From NCBI GenBank assembly GCA_028023455.1, contig JAQFVV010000013.1, positions 12,908,258 through 12,972,257 of the forward strand: a stretch of DNA of 64,000 nucleotides. Direction: 5' to 3'. This DNA comes from Epiperipatus broadwayi. Lineage: Eukaryota; Onychophora; Udeonychophora; Euonychophora; Peripatidae. The notes under the pieces are model-generated. The model searched no databases. It worked only from the letters and a program-made list of their open reading frames with translations, and had not been told where the DNA came from. Positions 24,414-37,019 of the stretch are shown piece by piece; position 1 is the first letter of the stretch, and each line of letters starts with the position of its first letter. Both the position numbers and the translations under genes were made by a program.

Positions 24414-24685
24414 TTTATTTTGATAATAAAAAATGGCTAATCATATTAGAATTCATTATATTTTTTTTCTTATTTAAATTATATATTTTGTATAGGTAAA
24501 AAATTGTAATTTATGATTTGTAATATAATTTTTAATAAGCATGTTAAAAATTACAAATTTAAAAAAAAATATAACTTTGAAGCCCATTATAACTGAACCA
24601 ATTTTGATAATATAATAAGATTGGTAAAGTCATGTCGGCACACGGAATAACATTGTAACATAGGTTAGGCACCACACTACTAAAA

Positions 24686-24700
24686 GGTTGCTGACCCCTG
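24686..24700 (-). repeat. Right terminal inverted repeat of the hAT element
   Basis: The minus strand reads CAGGGGTCAGCAACC, the classic hAT (Charlie/Tip100-like) terminus. The following 8 bp, CTCTATAC (24701-24708), would be the target-site duplication. I did not find the matching left end upstream of 22765. Confidence 0.75.
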
Positions 24701-24922
24701 CTCTATACTATTTAATATAGAAAACCAAATGATTGATTTTGAGATCTTTCCATCATATGTTTAGAATTTTATGAAACATTTTTAAATAAAATTTTCTAAT
24801 ATCTTTATAAGCTAAATAAAACAGTTTTGTATACAACTAATTTAGTACAGCTGCAGAAAAAATTATGTTAAGAAATAGTAAGTAGTGGGAAAAATTGTAG
24901 ATGATAATAAATAAATAATCAA

Positions 24923-25042
24923 ATGATTAAAATTCAAAACAATAGAAGTGACAGAGCCGATATGCAATTCATTGACCTTGAACGCCAGAGCCTGCTCTTC
25001 CATCGCTACATCAAACTAATCAAGCAGCGCATTATCAAATAA
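24923..25042 (+). CDS. Small ORF, 39 codons, unrecognised
   Basis: ATG to TAA. The protein contains DRADMQFIDLERQSLLFHRY followed by a basic amphipathic end IKLIKQRIIK. The core 24950-25040 is much richer in G and C than its flanks and has a natural codon pattern, so it may be a real terminal exon or a transposon fragment. No family is recognised. A weak AG exists just before AAGTGACAG, but it has no good pyrimidine tract. Confidence 0.3.
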   Translation: MIKIQNNRSDRADMQFIDLERQSLLFHRYIKLIKQRIIK

Positions 25043-25434
25043 TAGTCAGGTATTATTAACTCGACATGGTATTTTATTGCCTAATTACCCTTTGTAATGT
25101 ACATATTAAATATATAAGTCTTCTATTACATAACAAAGTTGAAAACATTTTTTTTTTCTTCCAGCATTTTTTTTAAAACAATTTTTATTAACAGATCTAA
25201 TGTTGCATTTAATTAGTTCAGCTCAGAACAAACACAGGATGGCTGACTGTGAAGTTAATTTATTAGAGAAAGGAAGTAATATTTAACTATAATATTTTAG
25301 ACAACTTTTTTACAGCGATAATTTCACTTCGTTTAAATTTAAGAAAGTGATTCACTCAAATGAATTAAATATATAATTGTCCCATTATTTTCGCTAACTT
25401 AAGATTCAAAAGCGTTCTGAGGAAATCTAGTCGT

Positions 25435-25576
25435 TTAGAAATCATTATTATTATTTTTTTTTTTAAGTGTCATGGCATCGGCCGGGACGCGAACCCGCAA
25501 CACGGGCAACTGCCTGCAAGTGCAAGGTAGTCGCGCTGACCTCTCGACCACCAATGCAAGACTAGAAATCATTATT
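25435..25576 (-). mobile_element. tRNA-derived SINE copy C2 with target-site duplication
   Basis: The SINE body (about 25455-25560) reads on the minus strand GGTGGTCGAGAGGTCAGCG, then CGGGTTCGCGTCCCGGCCGA, and ends in an A tail. The flanks carry TAGAAATCATTATT on both sides (25436-25449 and 25563-25576), a 14-bp duplication typical of LINE-driven insertion. Confidence 0.85.
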
Positions 25577-25879
25577 TGACACTTAAACAACTAGTATAAA
25601 TTTTAAATATTTGTATATAAAAATGATAGATACATTTCATAATAAATCATTACGTGCAGGGTAAGAGATTGACTCAATAACATGATCATCTGGATCAAAA
25701 ACAAACAAATCACTTAGTGGAGCATTTAACTCGTTAACGTACGAAAAGAAAGCAATTGATCTAATAAAACAGATTAATTAATATAAATAGGGTAATAAAA
25801 TGGCTAAGTCGTTAAAATAGCTTGCTGGTAAACAATGATTCTAACTCTTTTCATATAAGAAAACTGAGTTAATGTATGT

Positions 25880-26104
25880 ATGGTCAAGATGGATCTCTTG
25901 TGCTATGATGATCGAAACAATTATAGTAGTAATAACCTATTACAACCTTCCATGTATATAGATTTCAGTGTTATTATTAATCAATCCAAAGGAAAACTTG
26001 GAAAATTCGTAGTAGCACTATTATTGACCGAATGCGATCCAACGCGGATTAGAACTGTGCTAAAGAGATGGACTCAAGAGTTGATTTTCAGTCAAGTAAC
26101 ATAA
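25880..26104 (+). CDS. Unrecognised 74-codon ORF
   Basis: It encodes a protein starting MVKMDLLCYDDRNNYSSNNL and ending TVLKRWTQELIFSQVT. The region 25610-26110 contains more CpG and less homopolymer than its surroundings, which is the only sign that it might be coding. No domain, splice site or neighbour supports it. Confidence 0.2.
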   Translation: MVKMDLLCYDDRNNYSSNNLLQPSMYIDFSVIINQSKGKLGKFVVALLLTECDPTRIRTVLKRWTQELIFSQVT

Positions 26105-27099
26105 ATTTTAAAAAGTTTTCGATTTAGACTTAAAGAATACAATTTTTAGCTACTTAGCCCATCTCTAGTATGTTTAAATGTCACTTCACTTCGTGAACAA
26201 TCAGTCATATAATAATATTGTAATGCAAGTCTAGCAGTTGCATTTACCAAGAAAATTATATGTATATATAAATGTTAATTTTAATATTTTTCTTTAATAA
26301 AAAAGACTAGTTAGGAGAGATTTTCATCTAGAGCTAATTATATACCTTTATTCATCACTATCATATAAAGCAGTCCCTCAATGTATTTGGTCATTGCAAC
26401 TTTTAAAAGCAGCCATTATATTTTAGAAGTTTATGTAGCATCTTGTATCTTACTTAATAATGAATCCAGGTATCACTTTCATACAATAATTTGGGAAAAA
26501 TAGAAAATCTGTATACAACTAATTTAATTGCAGTAAGATGATAACAACTATACATTGCTAAAAGTTACTTAGATTTTTTTTTCACTATTCATTGGTTAAA
26601 GACTACATTTTTTGAACATTAATTATTAAACCAAAGTTTTATAAAGTGCACTTAAAGCATTAAATACAATGTGTAAACATTTTTTGAAATAAACATAGTT
26701 GTATAATCATCAGCATACTATAAGAACACAGAAACCAAAAAGAAAAAGAAATTCTTGCTTTTGGTTTTAATTTGCTCAAATTATAAATTTTATTATCAAA
26801 CCTGCTTCACACTTTAATATATTTTTCATGATGTGATTTATAAACAGTACCAAAAATCATTGTGATAGAAAGAGAAAACAAACTTGGAAGTAGTAAACAT
26901 TTTTATTTAACTCCAGTTTTCATTTCAAATATTTCAGATTTCCAACAGCTGTAATAATACTTCCTCTCAGTTTACCATATAGAAATGATATAAAACTTTA
27001 GTGGATATTCAACTAATTTTAACATTATTACATAACTATTTTATTAACTGAGTCAAGTGCCTTGACAAATATCAATAAAAAACAATATTTTTTTCTCAT

Positions 27100-27665
27100 A
27101 CCATTGTTATGTCACCTAATATAAGTTTGGTAATCAATAGATGCCAGATCTTATTAAATCCCTGGCAAGTGCTATTCTACCCCATATCCCCAAGAATAGT
27201 TTCTAGCTTATGGCTTTCATCAATGAGATGCTTGGATTTTGAAGGAGTGTGCCAGATATTTTACACCTTTCTCTAGCAGCCATTTTTTATTTATTTTTTA
27301 CTATCATGCTACTAGCCAAATTAAAAAATATATTAATATATTTTTAATCAAAGCCAAGACACTTGTCTTGTTATATCAATCTGAAACTAGTTCAGTATCT
27401 ATATACTATGGTGCCCTTCATTTTTAATAACTATAGACAGCTCTATCCTCTATCATCTAAAGGCACCATTTTACATAATGATATCCAATATCAAATTATT
27501 TTTCTCTCACTTCTGTTATACCATCTAATAAAGGCTTTGGTAATCAACAGATGCTAAAGGATAGTGATATTATCTCCCTATCAAATGATATACTCCCAGA
27601 TTAGTTTCTAGCATACAGCTTTCATCAATGAGAAGCCTTGGATCTTGGAGCAATCTTGACAAAGG
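27100..27665 (-). repeat. Family A repeat, diverged tandem pair (minus)
   Basis: There are two units in the same orientation, with hammerhead regions at about 27190-27235 and 27590-27645, spaced 405 bp. Both cores read TTGATGA in place of CTGATGA, so they should be inactive. Stem II nevertheless pairs in both (AGC/GCT). Confidence 0.65.
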
Positions 27666-27834
27666 ATAGGTATTTATAATTATTAAAAACTAAAAACACT
27701 AATATGTAGATAGTGAACTAATTTCCATTCTATATAAACATGTTAGCTTTGATTGAAAATAATATATTGTTCAATTTGGATTAGTAGCTTGATAGTAAAA
27801 CAAAGAAATAAAAGAAGGCTGTTATAAGAAAGGT

Positions 27835-28550
27835 GTGTAGCTTTAGATGCACTATTCCAAGAACCAAGGTTCCTCATTACATAAGCTGGAAACTAATTTG
27901 AAGATCTTTGAAAGGATGGTAGTGGATATGAATTTTAATAAGCATTAACCATCTGACATTTATTGATTAGTAAATCTTCCACTACATGGAATAATAGCAG
28001 TGAGAGAAAAAGAATTTGCTATTGAATAGCATTTTTGTAAACAGCTTGTGTACGCATAAAGAATGATCATGCAATGTTTAATGGTTTAATATCAATCCTC
28101 AACCAATAGGATTATGGTGACTATTGTTATTAAAGAACCAAGGACACAAAAAATGTGGATGCTGAACTGAGTTCAGATTTGTATGACTAATGAGCTTGAA
28201 TTGAAAACATTATTGTGTTTTCATTTTAAACTCAAAACTTTATAATTACCTAATAACATAAAAGGTGGCTTCTGGGGGTGTGTGTGTGCATTGGATTCTA
28301 AGATCTAGGTGCAGTGCTCTCAGATCCAAGGCTCCTCACTGATGAAAATCACAAGCTAGAAACTAATCTGGGGATATTGGATGAATAGGCACTAGATAGG
28401 GATTTTGTGCACAAATCTTCCTTCATTCATTGATTACTCTGTCTTACACTGAATGGCACTACTGTATGAAGAATTTTGCCTCTGTGTAAACAGCTTGTGT
28501 AAGCACAAAGAATGATGATCATGTGATGTTTAGTAATTAAATACTATATA
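27835..28550 (+). repeat. Family A repeat (plus), inverted relative to 27.1-27.7 kb
   Basis: It has a decayed first hammerhead (about 27855-27900), then a full unit with the hairpin near 28160, and a second hammerhead at 28323-28372. Together with 27100-27665 it forms a large inverted pair. Confidence 0.65.
28323..28372 (+). ncRNA. Hammerhead ribozyme, family A, weak stem II
   Basis: Stem I TCCTCA/TGGGGA and outer ATCCAA/TTGGAT are perfect. The core CTGATGA (28339-28345) and GAAA are intact. Stem II (AAT/GCT) and stem III (ACTAAT) are weakened, so activity is doubtful. Confidence 0.45.
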
Positions 28551-31500
28551 ACTATATTTTATAATTAGTCACATTCTTCCAAAAGAAAATTAATCATTAA
28601 ATGGAAAGCTATAGATATGTTTCTCCTCTATATTTAGTTATGATTTTATTTGTAAATTCTAAAATATTTGTTAATAATTTAGTTGTATAAAAAATATTAA
28701 TAATATCTTCATATTTTTACCAATGTTTTTTTTTTTCAAATTGAATAAAAACATCAATATATACATTTTTTTTTCAAAACTAGATTTATTCTTATTACTG
28801 AATTATTAAAAATCTATTCAACACTACATTATTTTCTCCAGCTTTTTCGATTTTTTCACATATAATCATTTCTAAAATCTGAAAAATATACTTTTATAAA
28901 GTTATTAAATACAACCCAATAATTAATAAATAATTTAAATCAAACCTTCAAAAAAAAATTTTTTTTTTACTTTATCTTGACATTTGGTTCATATATTTCC
29001 AATAATTTAAACATAAAATAATCAATATTTTGGAAAAATATACCGTATTTCAAAGATGCAGTTATATATATATATTCCCGTCATTAAATGTTTTAATTAT
29101 TTAATGATTTTAGAAAAAAATCAAATTGTATTTATATTTTTCCAAATACAACGCTTATTAACACCACACAAATTGGTATAGAACTTAATATTTCAAGTGG
29201 TATTAATATTCTCTCGTCTCAAGTGTTACTGGCCTGAATAGTAAAAGTCTGGGAATCAAACCAGTCATTTTTAGATTGGTGAATCTAAACAATTCAACTA
29301 GATGATTTAACACTTCAAAAAGATGATGAGTACCAGATAATGGAAATAATCCAACATAAAATTGCCATTATCACAAATCTTCACACACACAATGGCATAC
29401 ATATAACACTCTGAGATGTAGTAAATAAATGAAATACTATCAAGCCAAAGCATAAGACTTTTTTTTATATAGGTCCGATCTTTTCTTTATAAATAAATAA
29501 AAAATGCTTTTTGCTCTGGCTTGAGAGTATTCCGTTTATTTAATAAACTAGTCGTATAAAAATAATCTCGAAGTGTTAATTAAAACACTGGACATATTTT
29601 ATATACTGTATATATTTCCAATTATAGGTTAACATCTTAATAAAAAATGCTCTATTATTTTTTTTTATCTATTATTTTCTTTCAAAAACGTATATTTCAT
29701 TTGTTCTAAGACTAGTTTTAACCCTCTTAACATTTTTTTTTTACAAAACTTATCTAACAATTAAAACATCTTCCTCTCTCCACTATCTAGAACTTTTTTA
29801 TTTTTATATTTTATAACTTTTATATTTTCAATAATATAAGGATTATATCATTTTTTTATATTATACTTTTTTTTACAATTCAATATGTTTGATTTTATAT
29901 TTAAAACATCCAATTCTTGGCTCTAGCAAGCAAAAATTAAATATGAACAGAAAACTTGTGTCAGAACTTAAGTATCCTCATTTAATACCGTGTATTCATA
30001 TGAAAATGAAACAAATATAATAATATAAAGACCCATTCATTAATATTTATTTATTAAAAAATTTTAAATGTTCCCCTTTTTATTTTTCATGTTTAAATTC
30101 ATCCAAATAAATAATAATTTTAATAGTATTACTTCCTTCTTTCCAAATTTATAAGATTTTTATTTAAATAAAAAGATCATCATGTATATTTTACTTTTCA
30201 AAATTTAATTTATTCTTATTACTGATTCTTTAAAATTCCACACAACACTACCTTATTTTCCTTATGATGTTTTAACTATTTTACATATATAGTCATTTTA
30301 AAAGCACTGAAAAATGGTGAAAAACAATTCTAAAAATCAATTCTAATAATTAATATATTATGAATTATATTAAGTCTTCAACATTGTAGTGAAATAAAAT
30401 ATGTGATTAAACATTATCAAACCAAATGTCGATAATGAAATACAATATTCTAAAAGAGCAAGTGTCACAAACATTTCTTACTTCAAACACATGTATTTGC
30501 TAACTAACCAATCATTTGGTAAATTTAATTTAAATGTTATATAATCATAAAGTTAAAATAAAGGTCAAGTGGTTCTGTGAAAGTATTGGTCATTAATAAA
30601 CTAAAAATCATATATCACGACACCTTCAAATAAGATGTATGGTTTTTAAGGAGGACCCCTAATCCTTAGCAACATTTACGTAGTGCAACAAGAAATTACA
30701 CAAAATTCACACACACATACATTAAATTCCATTATAACCAGAGTTAGCTTCTTGGATTGCAATCACACTGTAGAACATACATATACCAGAGTAAAGACAT
30801 GCAATATACTCAATGAAGTTTTAAATAAATTCTTCATAATTATTTAAATAATGATTAATATGTTAATTAGTTAATAAGCAGTAATTAAAAATTAAAGGTC
30901 TGATAGTTTGATAATACAAATAAATTATGTTTGCTTCTGTTTATATATAGATATTAAATATTTCAATAGATTGAAAACAACATAATAAATGTTTAAATTA
31001 TGTTTTACAAATACATATAGATTGTAAATAGTTTTAAATACAATATTTATATAAGTTCACCCGCTTATATTGTACAGCATATCTATATTGTAATCTCCCT
31101 GAATATGACCAATAGGTCTAAACACAGGTCTAAATCAGGACAAGATCTCTAATGCATCAAATAAACATATAGCCTCAGGTAAGTCTTCTCATAGACTAAA
31201 ATGAACAATAAGTGAATAAGTTCTCTCATGGACTAAGGACACAATAATTAATGCATTATTTTACAAGATATGGATAAACCAATGATTGATTGATAATTCA
31301 TGGTTACATTCTACAAACAATAATAATGAATAGTAATACAAATCTCAGATTCTTATATAATTCAATTATAAAGAGTATTAACTTTGCAATGGTAATCTAA
31401 AATAATAAAATAATTTAAGTTTTTTTAACTGATTAGCAGCAATAATAACAATGAGTTTCTTATTTCCTTAACATCTTATCAACATTTTCTTTCCCATATA

Positions 31501-33790
31501 ATGAAGTACAGATTTATCTAAAAATGGATTTAAACATAATATTAGCTAGCAAAGATTAACTCTTATTTATTTGTTGGTTTTTTAATTACCAGCTGAACAA
31601 AATTAAGTTTTTTTTAAAAGCTATAATAATTATCTGACAACAGCAAAGCTAAAGTGATGCAGTAGATAAAAAAAAAAACATTTTGTTGTACCAAACACAT
31701 TACTAAATACTCTAACAATAAGAGCATCAATAAAGTAATCTTGCATAAAAATTGATTGCATATATAATGGATTGCATGAATTATATCAGTGTGACAATTT
31801 CAAAAATAATATGTATTCTTATATACACCTGGATTTTCTGGGGATATGGATGAGACAGATGGCAATACACACAGAGATGTAATCAAAGAATAAAATAAGT
31901 ATTTATTAGGAAAGGTTAAATATAATTTTTTTTAGTTTATAAATTAACAAAAAATATAAATTATTTATTACTACTATTTACAATAAAATAAATTAAAGAT
32001 ACTTTACGTCAATTAATACCTGTTAGATATAATATATTTACCTGTGGTATATTTAGATTGTACAAATAAATAAAGAAAAAAGAAAAACCACCTGCAGCTT
32101 CAATTTAATAATCAGTGATACATACTAAAAGTAATGAGTACATTTGAATGGACTAATAATATAATTGTAGCTTGTAATATAATATAATATATCTACATTC
32201 AAATTAGCATACAATTTTTTAATATATAATTTATAATTTAAACGACATAATACAAAGGAATATGTTGTATTACTTTTAGATAACTAAAGCTTGTGGGGTA
32301 GAGAAATACAAACTCAATACTTTACCAACACATAATCATTTGAAAATATATATAATTGGAGAATATGGATTATAATCATGCAAATACCTTTTGTAACACA
32401 CAACTTAGAATACTCAGTATTTATGGGCAACGATGATGAGAAACAAGCCTATGCTAAAGAGGGAAAAGCAATTCTGACTTAATGCTACACATATAAAAGC
32501 ATTCTGTTAACATCTACTGCTAGCATAAGGAAAGGCCTAATAAATAATATCTAAGCAAAATGAGAAATCATCAACATAATTGCCATAATAAATACATGAT
32601 TAAAAGCAGAAATACCAATAATGAAAGAAAATGCATTGAGATAATAATTAAATGGCGAATCTTAAATTGCATCTGCTCATATTTATGATGCATATAGTAA
32701 AATATAATCAAAAGACTGATACAAACGTTTGTATAAAAGATGAGTAAATAGTCATCTTAAAGTTATAATCATACTAATAGAAACTATACTCCAATTCAAA
32801 GCAAAATATACAATATATATCAAAGTAGAAACTACCCTTATGAATGTTTATAAATTATACATAAGTTTCCCACTGCAGTCTCTCAAAATGCAATAAACAT
32901 GAATAAAATCATTTATATACACCACCTTTAAATATATGATTATATATGTTGTATATTCCCAAATAAGAACAAAATAAAATGAGATTAACAGAATATTAAA
33001 TGCACATAACATTTCAATCATCATAATAATAAAATATAAAAGGCAAAAACAAACTTTAAGTCATTTTCTCTTCTCTGGAGTGAAAGCAATTTTCCCCCTA
33101 ATTGTATGATTGATTACCTTAATGGCTGTTTATCTTATTTCATTTATTTAAGAGTATATTCTCAAGAATGATTCCAAATTATCATATATATCATTATTAG
33201 GATATTGGAGACTTTCCATAATAATGAGTTCATGTTAGATAACATAATACAGCAGAATAATGATTTCTTTTGAGAGATTAAAAAGGAAATCATGTTGACT
33301 TTATAACAGAAGGAGCTTTTATCAGCATGTTACAATTTTGCAAAGATTAAAATGATTGTTTAAATTAAAGAATAAATTGAATATATTTTGCAGTGAAAAC
33401 ATATATTAAAGTTGCATCCAAACAAAAGGAATTATATACTTTATATAGGTATACTATAATCATGACAGATAAGTTATAAATACATAATATAAATGAATTA
33501 TATTAAGTAGGTTGTAAATGCATATATCAGAGTGGGTGCATTAATGTAATAAGTTCATTATAAAGTAATTCATATATCCAAATGTAATTATTTCCATAAT
33601 AAGGTATTATAAAGTGAAGCACATATTTAGATACAGGTATAAAAATAAGTAAATCCATAATTATATTGTATAATGAGCCATAAACATCTTAGCCATAGAT
33701 TAATCAAATTCAATCAACATAGTTTACAGAAAAACAGTATAAGATTCTAGTTTCAAGTAACATATTATAATAAGACTGAGTAAAATTGGA
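28551..33790. other. Long AT-rich stretch without recognisable genes
   Basis: I see only AT-rich sequence, homopolymer runs and a trace of the palindromic MITE at 29335-29365. No open frame shows a protein family. Confidence 0.4.
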
Positions 33791-33794
33791 AAAG

Positions 33795-33905
33795 TTTGCA
33801 AGCCTAAGTCATCGCAGCAGCCTTGCAAGCAAGTAATTGGTTGCAGACAGTTGTGGATTCGCCTCTCGGATGATTCTATGACATATGAAAAAAAAATAAT
33901 GACAT
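33795..33905 (+). mobile_element. tRNA-derived SINE copy C3, decayed
   Basis: It matches 39404-39510 from the CATCGCAGCAGCCTTGCAAG block through GTGGATTCGCCTCTCGGATG to ATGACATATGAAAAA. It has lost the first 10-15 bases and several stem pairs. Confidence 0.75.
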
Positions 33906-34629
33906 ATAATATCTTTGATTGCATTGTTGAAATTTCAACTCCTGTCTCCATAGAAAATTACTTTCTTTTCCTCCATTTGTAGAAATTTAGATTAAAGTAA
34001 AATAGCATAAATTGAAAGGAGATTGATTGCTCAGATAGGTCTCTTGTTAACAACACATATTGTTTTGTCCTCTAAAACAATTAAAACTTAATTAACTTGT
34101 TTGTAGAATTCAACAAGCAAAATAATATTAAAGTCAACTATTGATAGTAATGATGAAGAAATGTCTTTATGCTTTTAAAATTGCCTCTTTTATACTCCTT
34201 TGAGAGTAACATGTGATTACAATTGGGACAAATAACAGAAGTGGGGAAGTTATTACAATTGACAAGAATCTAAAATGATTTGCACTGGAAATAATTTACA
34301 TATAATTTAACTTTTTTTTAAAAAAAAATACAATTATTTGTTAATCAAAACATTTGAAACTAAAGTTATCTAACTTTGAATAGTAATAAAAGGAAAGAAA
34401 AAATTACTTTTTCTTTTTGTTTCAATAAAAAGTTAACAATAGATAAATTTATAAAAATTAGGTATAACTTTTTAAAGTCAGTGGTTGAGTTGATAGCAAG
34501 CTTAGGTATTGACATATTTTTAAATAGATGAAAATGCAATTTTACATCCTCTCATAAATGTAGAGAGAACATATTTATACATATTTCCTCACCTGTGCAT
34601 TTTATAAAATATTTCAATGATTAATTTTT

Positions 34630-35265
34630 ATTTATCTTTTAATAACTGAAACACAGGCTTGTTATATACCTGTGGCTATATATATGTAATATAGGGTATA
34701 TGAGCACAGACTTTCACACCACCCACCTCTCTCCACTCTATCTAATAACACTGATATACCTAAACACATATATGCTGAAAAGATAAATAATCACCAATAT
34801 AAGTATTTCATGCTAAACCAGCAATCATCAGTTAGTCCAGACTATCATCTTTACACACATATATAGTATAAGTGCTCAGATATATATTAAGATAGACTAT
34901 CCTCATAGTTTAATGGACAGGCTTCAATCCACTCCACACTCCAACTCTTCAACCGTCCATCCAATTGAAAATCTGATGATGGAATGCTCAAAGGCCACCC
35001 TGAGGCCGAGATTATTGTCACACCCATGTTGACCTAAGGTCAATCCTACCCCACATGTACAGGACATAATCCATTTAAAACATATGCAAGGATGGGCAGA
35101 CATCTTTATAATGTAATAACTGAAACACAGGCTTGATATATACCTGAGGCTATGTATATGTAATATAGGGTATATGAGCACAGACTTTCACACCACCCAC
35201 CTCTCTCCACTCTATCTAATAACACTGATATACCTAAACACATATATGCTGAAAAAATTATAAGA
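34630..35265 (-). repeat. Family B hammerhead repeat, direct tandem (minus)
   Basis: A segment of about 140 bp at 34641-34782 recurs almost exactly at 35117-35258, so the unit is about 476 bp. Minus-strand order: B-box-like region, A/T-rich link, hammerhead (34787-34845), the TTAATATATATCTGAGCAC block and ATCATCAGATTTTCAATTG. An 85-codon frame on the minus strand across it is chance. Confidence 0.8.
34787..34845 (-). ncRNA. Type I hammerhead ribozyme, family B, intact core
   Basis: Minus strand, in order: stem I strand ACTAA (34832-34836), CTGATGA (34825-34831), stem II TTGCT-GGTTT-AGCAT (34810-34824; four pairs plus one terminal mismatch), GAA, stem III ATA-CT-TAT with a 2-nt loop, A as the cleavage base, then TTGGT (34793-34797) closing stem I with one G-U pair. 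The outer parts of stem I can add GAT/ATC. All conserved core bases are present and the predicted site is AUA, cutting between 34798 and 34797. Very short stem III is a known property of animal retrozyme and PLE hammerheads. Confidence 0.75.
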
Positions 35266-36261
35266 CCAAATTGTTTTAAAATATAATTCTTTTCATTTGT
35301 TTTGAATATACAAACATATTGATTATTGTTTCATATATTAGGAATTTTCATTAATATTAAAATACATAATCTTACAGTTACAAAAATTATTTTTTAACTA
35401 CACTTTTTTAGAAAATTTTAAAAAATAAAATTTAAGAAATTAAATTAAATTCAGTTTTTGAAAGTTCTTTTTCTATAAGACTTGAAGGTCTTAAGTCTTT
35501 TTTCTTTTCTTGCTAATTTGACTGGTATTAATTCAAATTATGTTGATCAGTTGTTACTTTTAAAATAAATTACTGAAAATTATTATAAGAAAAAATCTTT
35601 TTCTATTTTGTAATATAAAGAGATCAATTTTTGTTCTTCATTAGCCCTTAGAAATAAATAAATAATAGAAACTGTAATTATGTGTATGTATATATATATA
35701 TATATATACTATTGAATTCTATTAACAGTGTTTTGTCCACATCTGCTTCTATCCATAAGTAAAATGAACTTTATAGAAAATATATATAATAATATATTCA
35801 CATTTCCTTTATTTGCTTGGACATGTATGTAGAGTGGTTTCAGATATAGACTTTCTCCATAAAATATTTTGATTAACAAATAGACAAGATAATGTTAATG
35901 ATTCTCAAATCAAATTCAACAACCATGCTAACTGAACTTTATATGGTGTAACTGTAAGCGATGGCACATGCTGTCAAAAATATATTGGCATCATATGTCT
36001 CTGAATTGCTTCAAACTGAAGCAGCATAGAGATTGTTAGATCATTTTTTCTTGTTATCTGTAAGATTTTAGTTACACTGTGTCCAATATTTATAGTATTA
36101 CTAATAAATGTATGGATTGGTAATCAAAATGAAACTATTTTCCTTTTTTAATTAATAAAAAAAACATTATAATTATTAATACAATATTAGTATTTAATTT
36201 ATATACATCTTAAAAAATAGGTTTAAAATAGTTTCTTAATTAATTTTTTTTCTTAATCTTT

Positions 36262-37015
36262 TTTAGAAACTTATTTATATATGTGGGATTCGAACTCAGA
36301 CTTTCACATGACCCACAACTCTCAGTGCCATCTTATATTGCTGATCCACCTGATCACACACATGTTGTAAAGATAAATAATCACCAATATTCATATTTCG
36401 TGCTAAACTAAACACTTATATACAATCAGTACTCAGCTTTATATTAAGATAGCCAATCTTCATACTTTAATGGACAGGCTTCAAACTACTCTAACCCACA
36501 ACTCTTCACCCTTCCATTTCATTGAAAATCTGATGATGGAATGTTCAAAGCCCATGTTAGTGCCAAGATTGTCATCCTACCTATGTTGATGTTTAGTCAT
36601 TCTGACCCCTCATGTACAGGAAAATAATCCTTTTATACATACATATGTGAGGGGTGGGCAGACCTTTTACACACTATTTATATAAATTAATACATTGTAC
36701 AGGCTTAACACCTGCATTTATATATGTAATATATGCAGGATTTGAACTCAGACTTTCACATGACCCACAACTCTCAGTGCCATGTTATATTGCTGACCCA
36801 CCTGATCACACATGTTGAAAAGATAAATAATCACCAATATACATATTTTGTGCTAAACCAGCACTCATCACTTGGTGCAGGTTACCATCTCCACATATAT
36901 ATACAATCAGTACTCATCTTTATATTAAGATAGCCAATCTTCATATTTTAATGGATAGGCTTCAAACTACTCCAACCCACAACTCTTCAGTCTTCCATTT
37001 AATTGAAAATATGAT
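36262..37015 (-). repeat. Family B repeat, tandem pair (minus)
   Basis: Two units of about 445 bp have B-box-like starts at about 36290 and 36738. The hammerhead at 36381-36420 is cut by a deletion that removes CTGATGA. The one at 36831-36880 has perfect stems I, II and III but two core changes (GTGATGA and AAAA). Both are probably inactive. Confidence 0.75.
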
Positions 37016-37019
37016 GATG

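Noticed and set aside
34924-35181. 85-codon minus-strand ORF
   Set aside because: It lies fully within a family B repeat unit and is not open in other copies.
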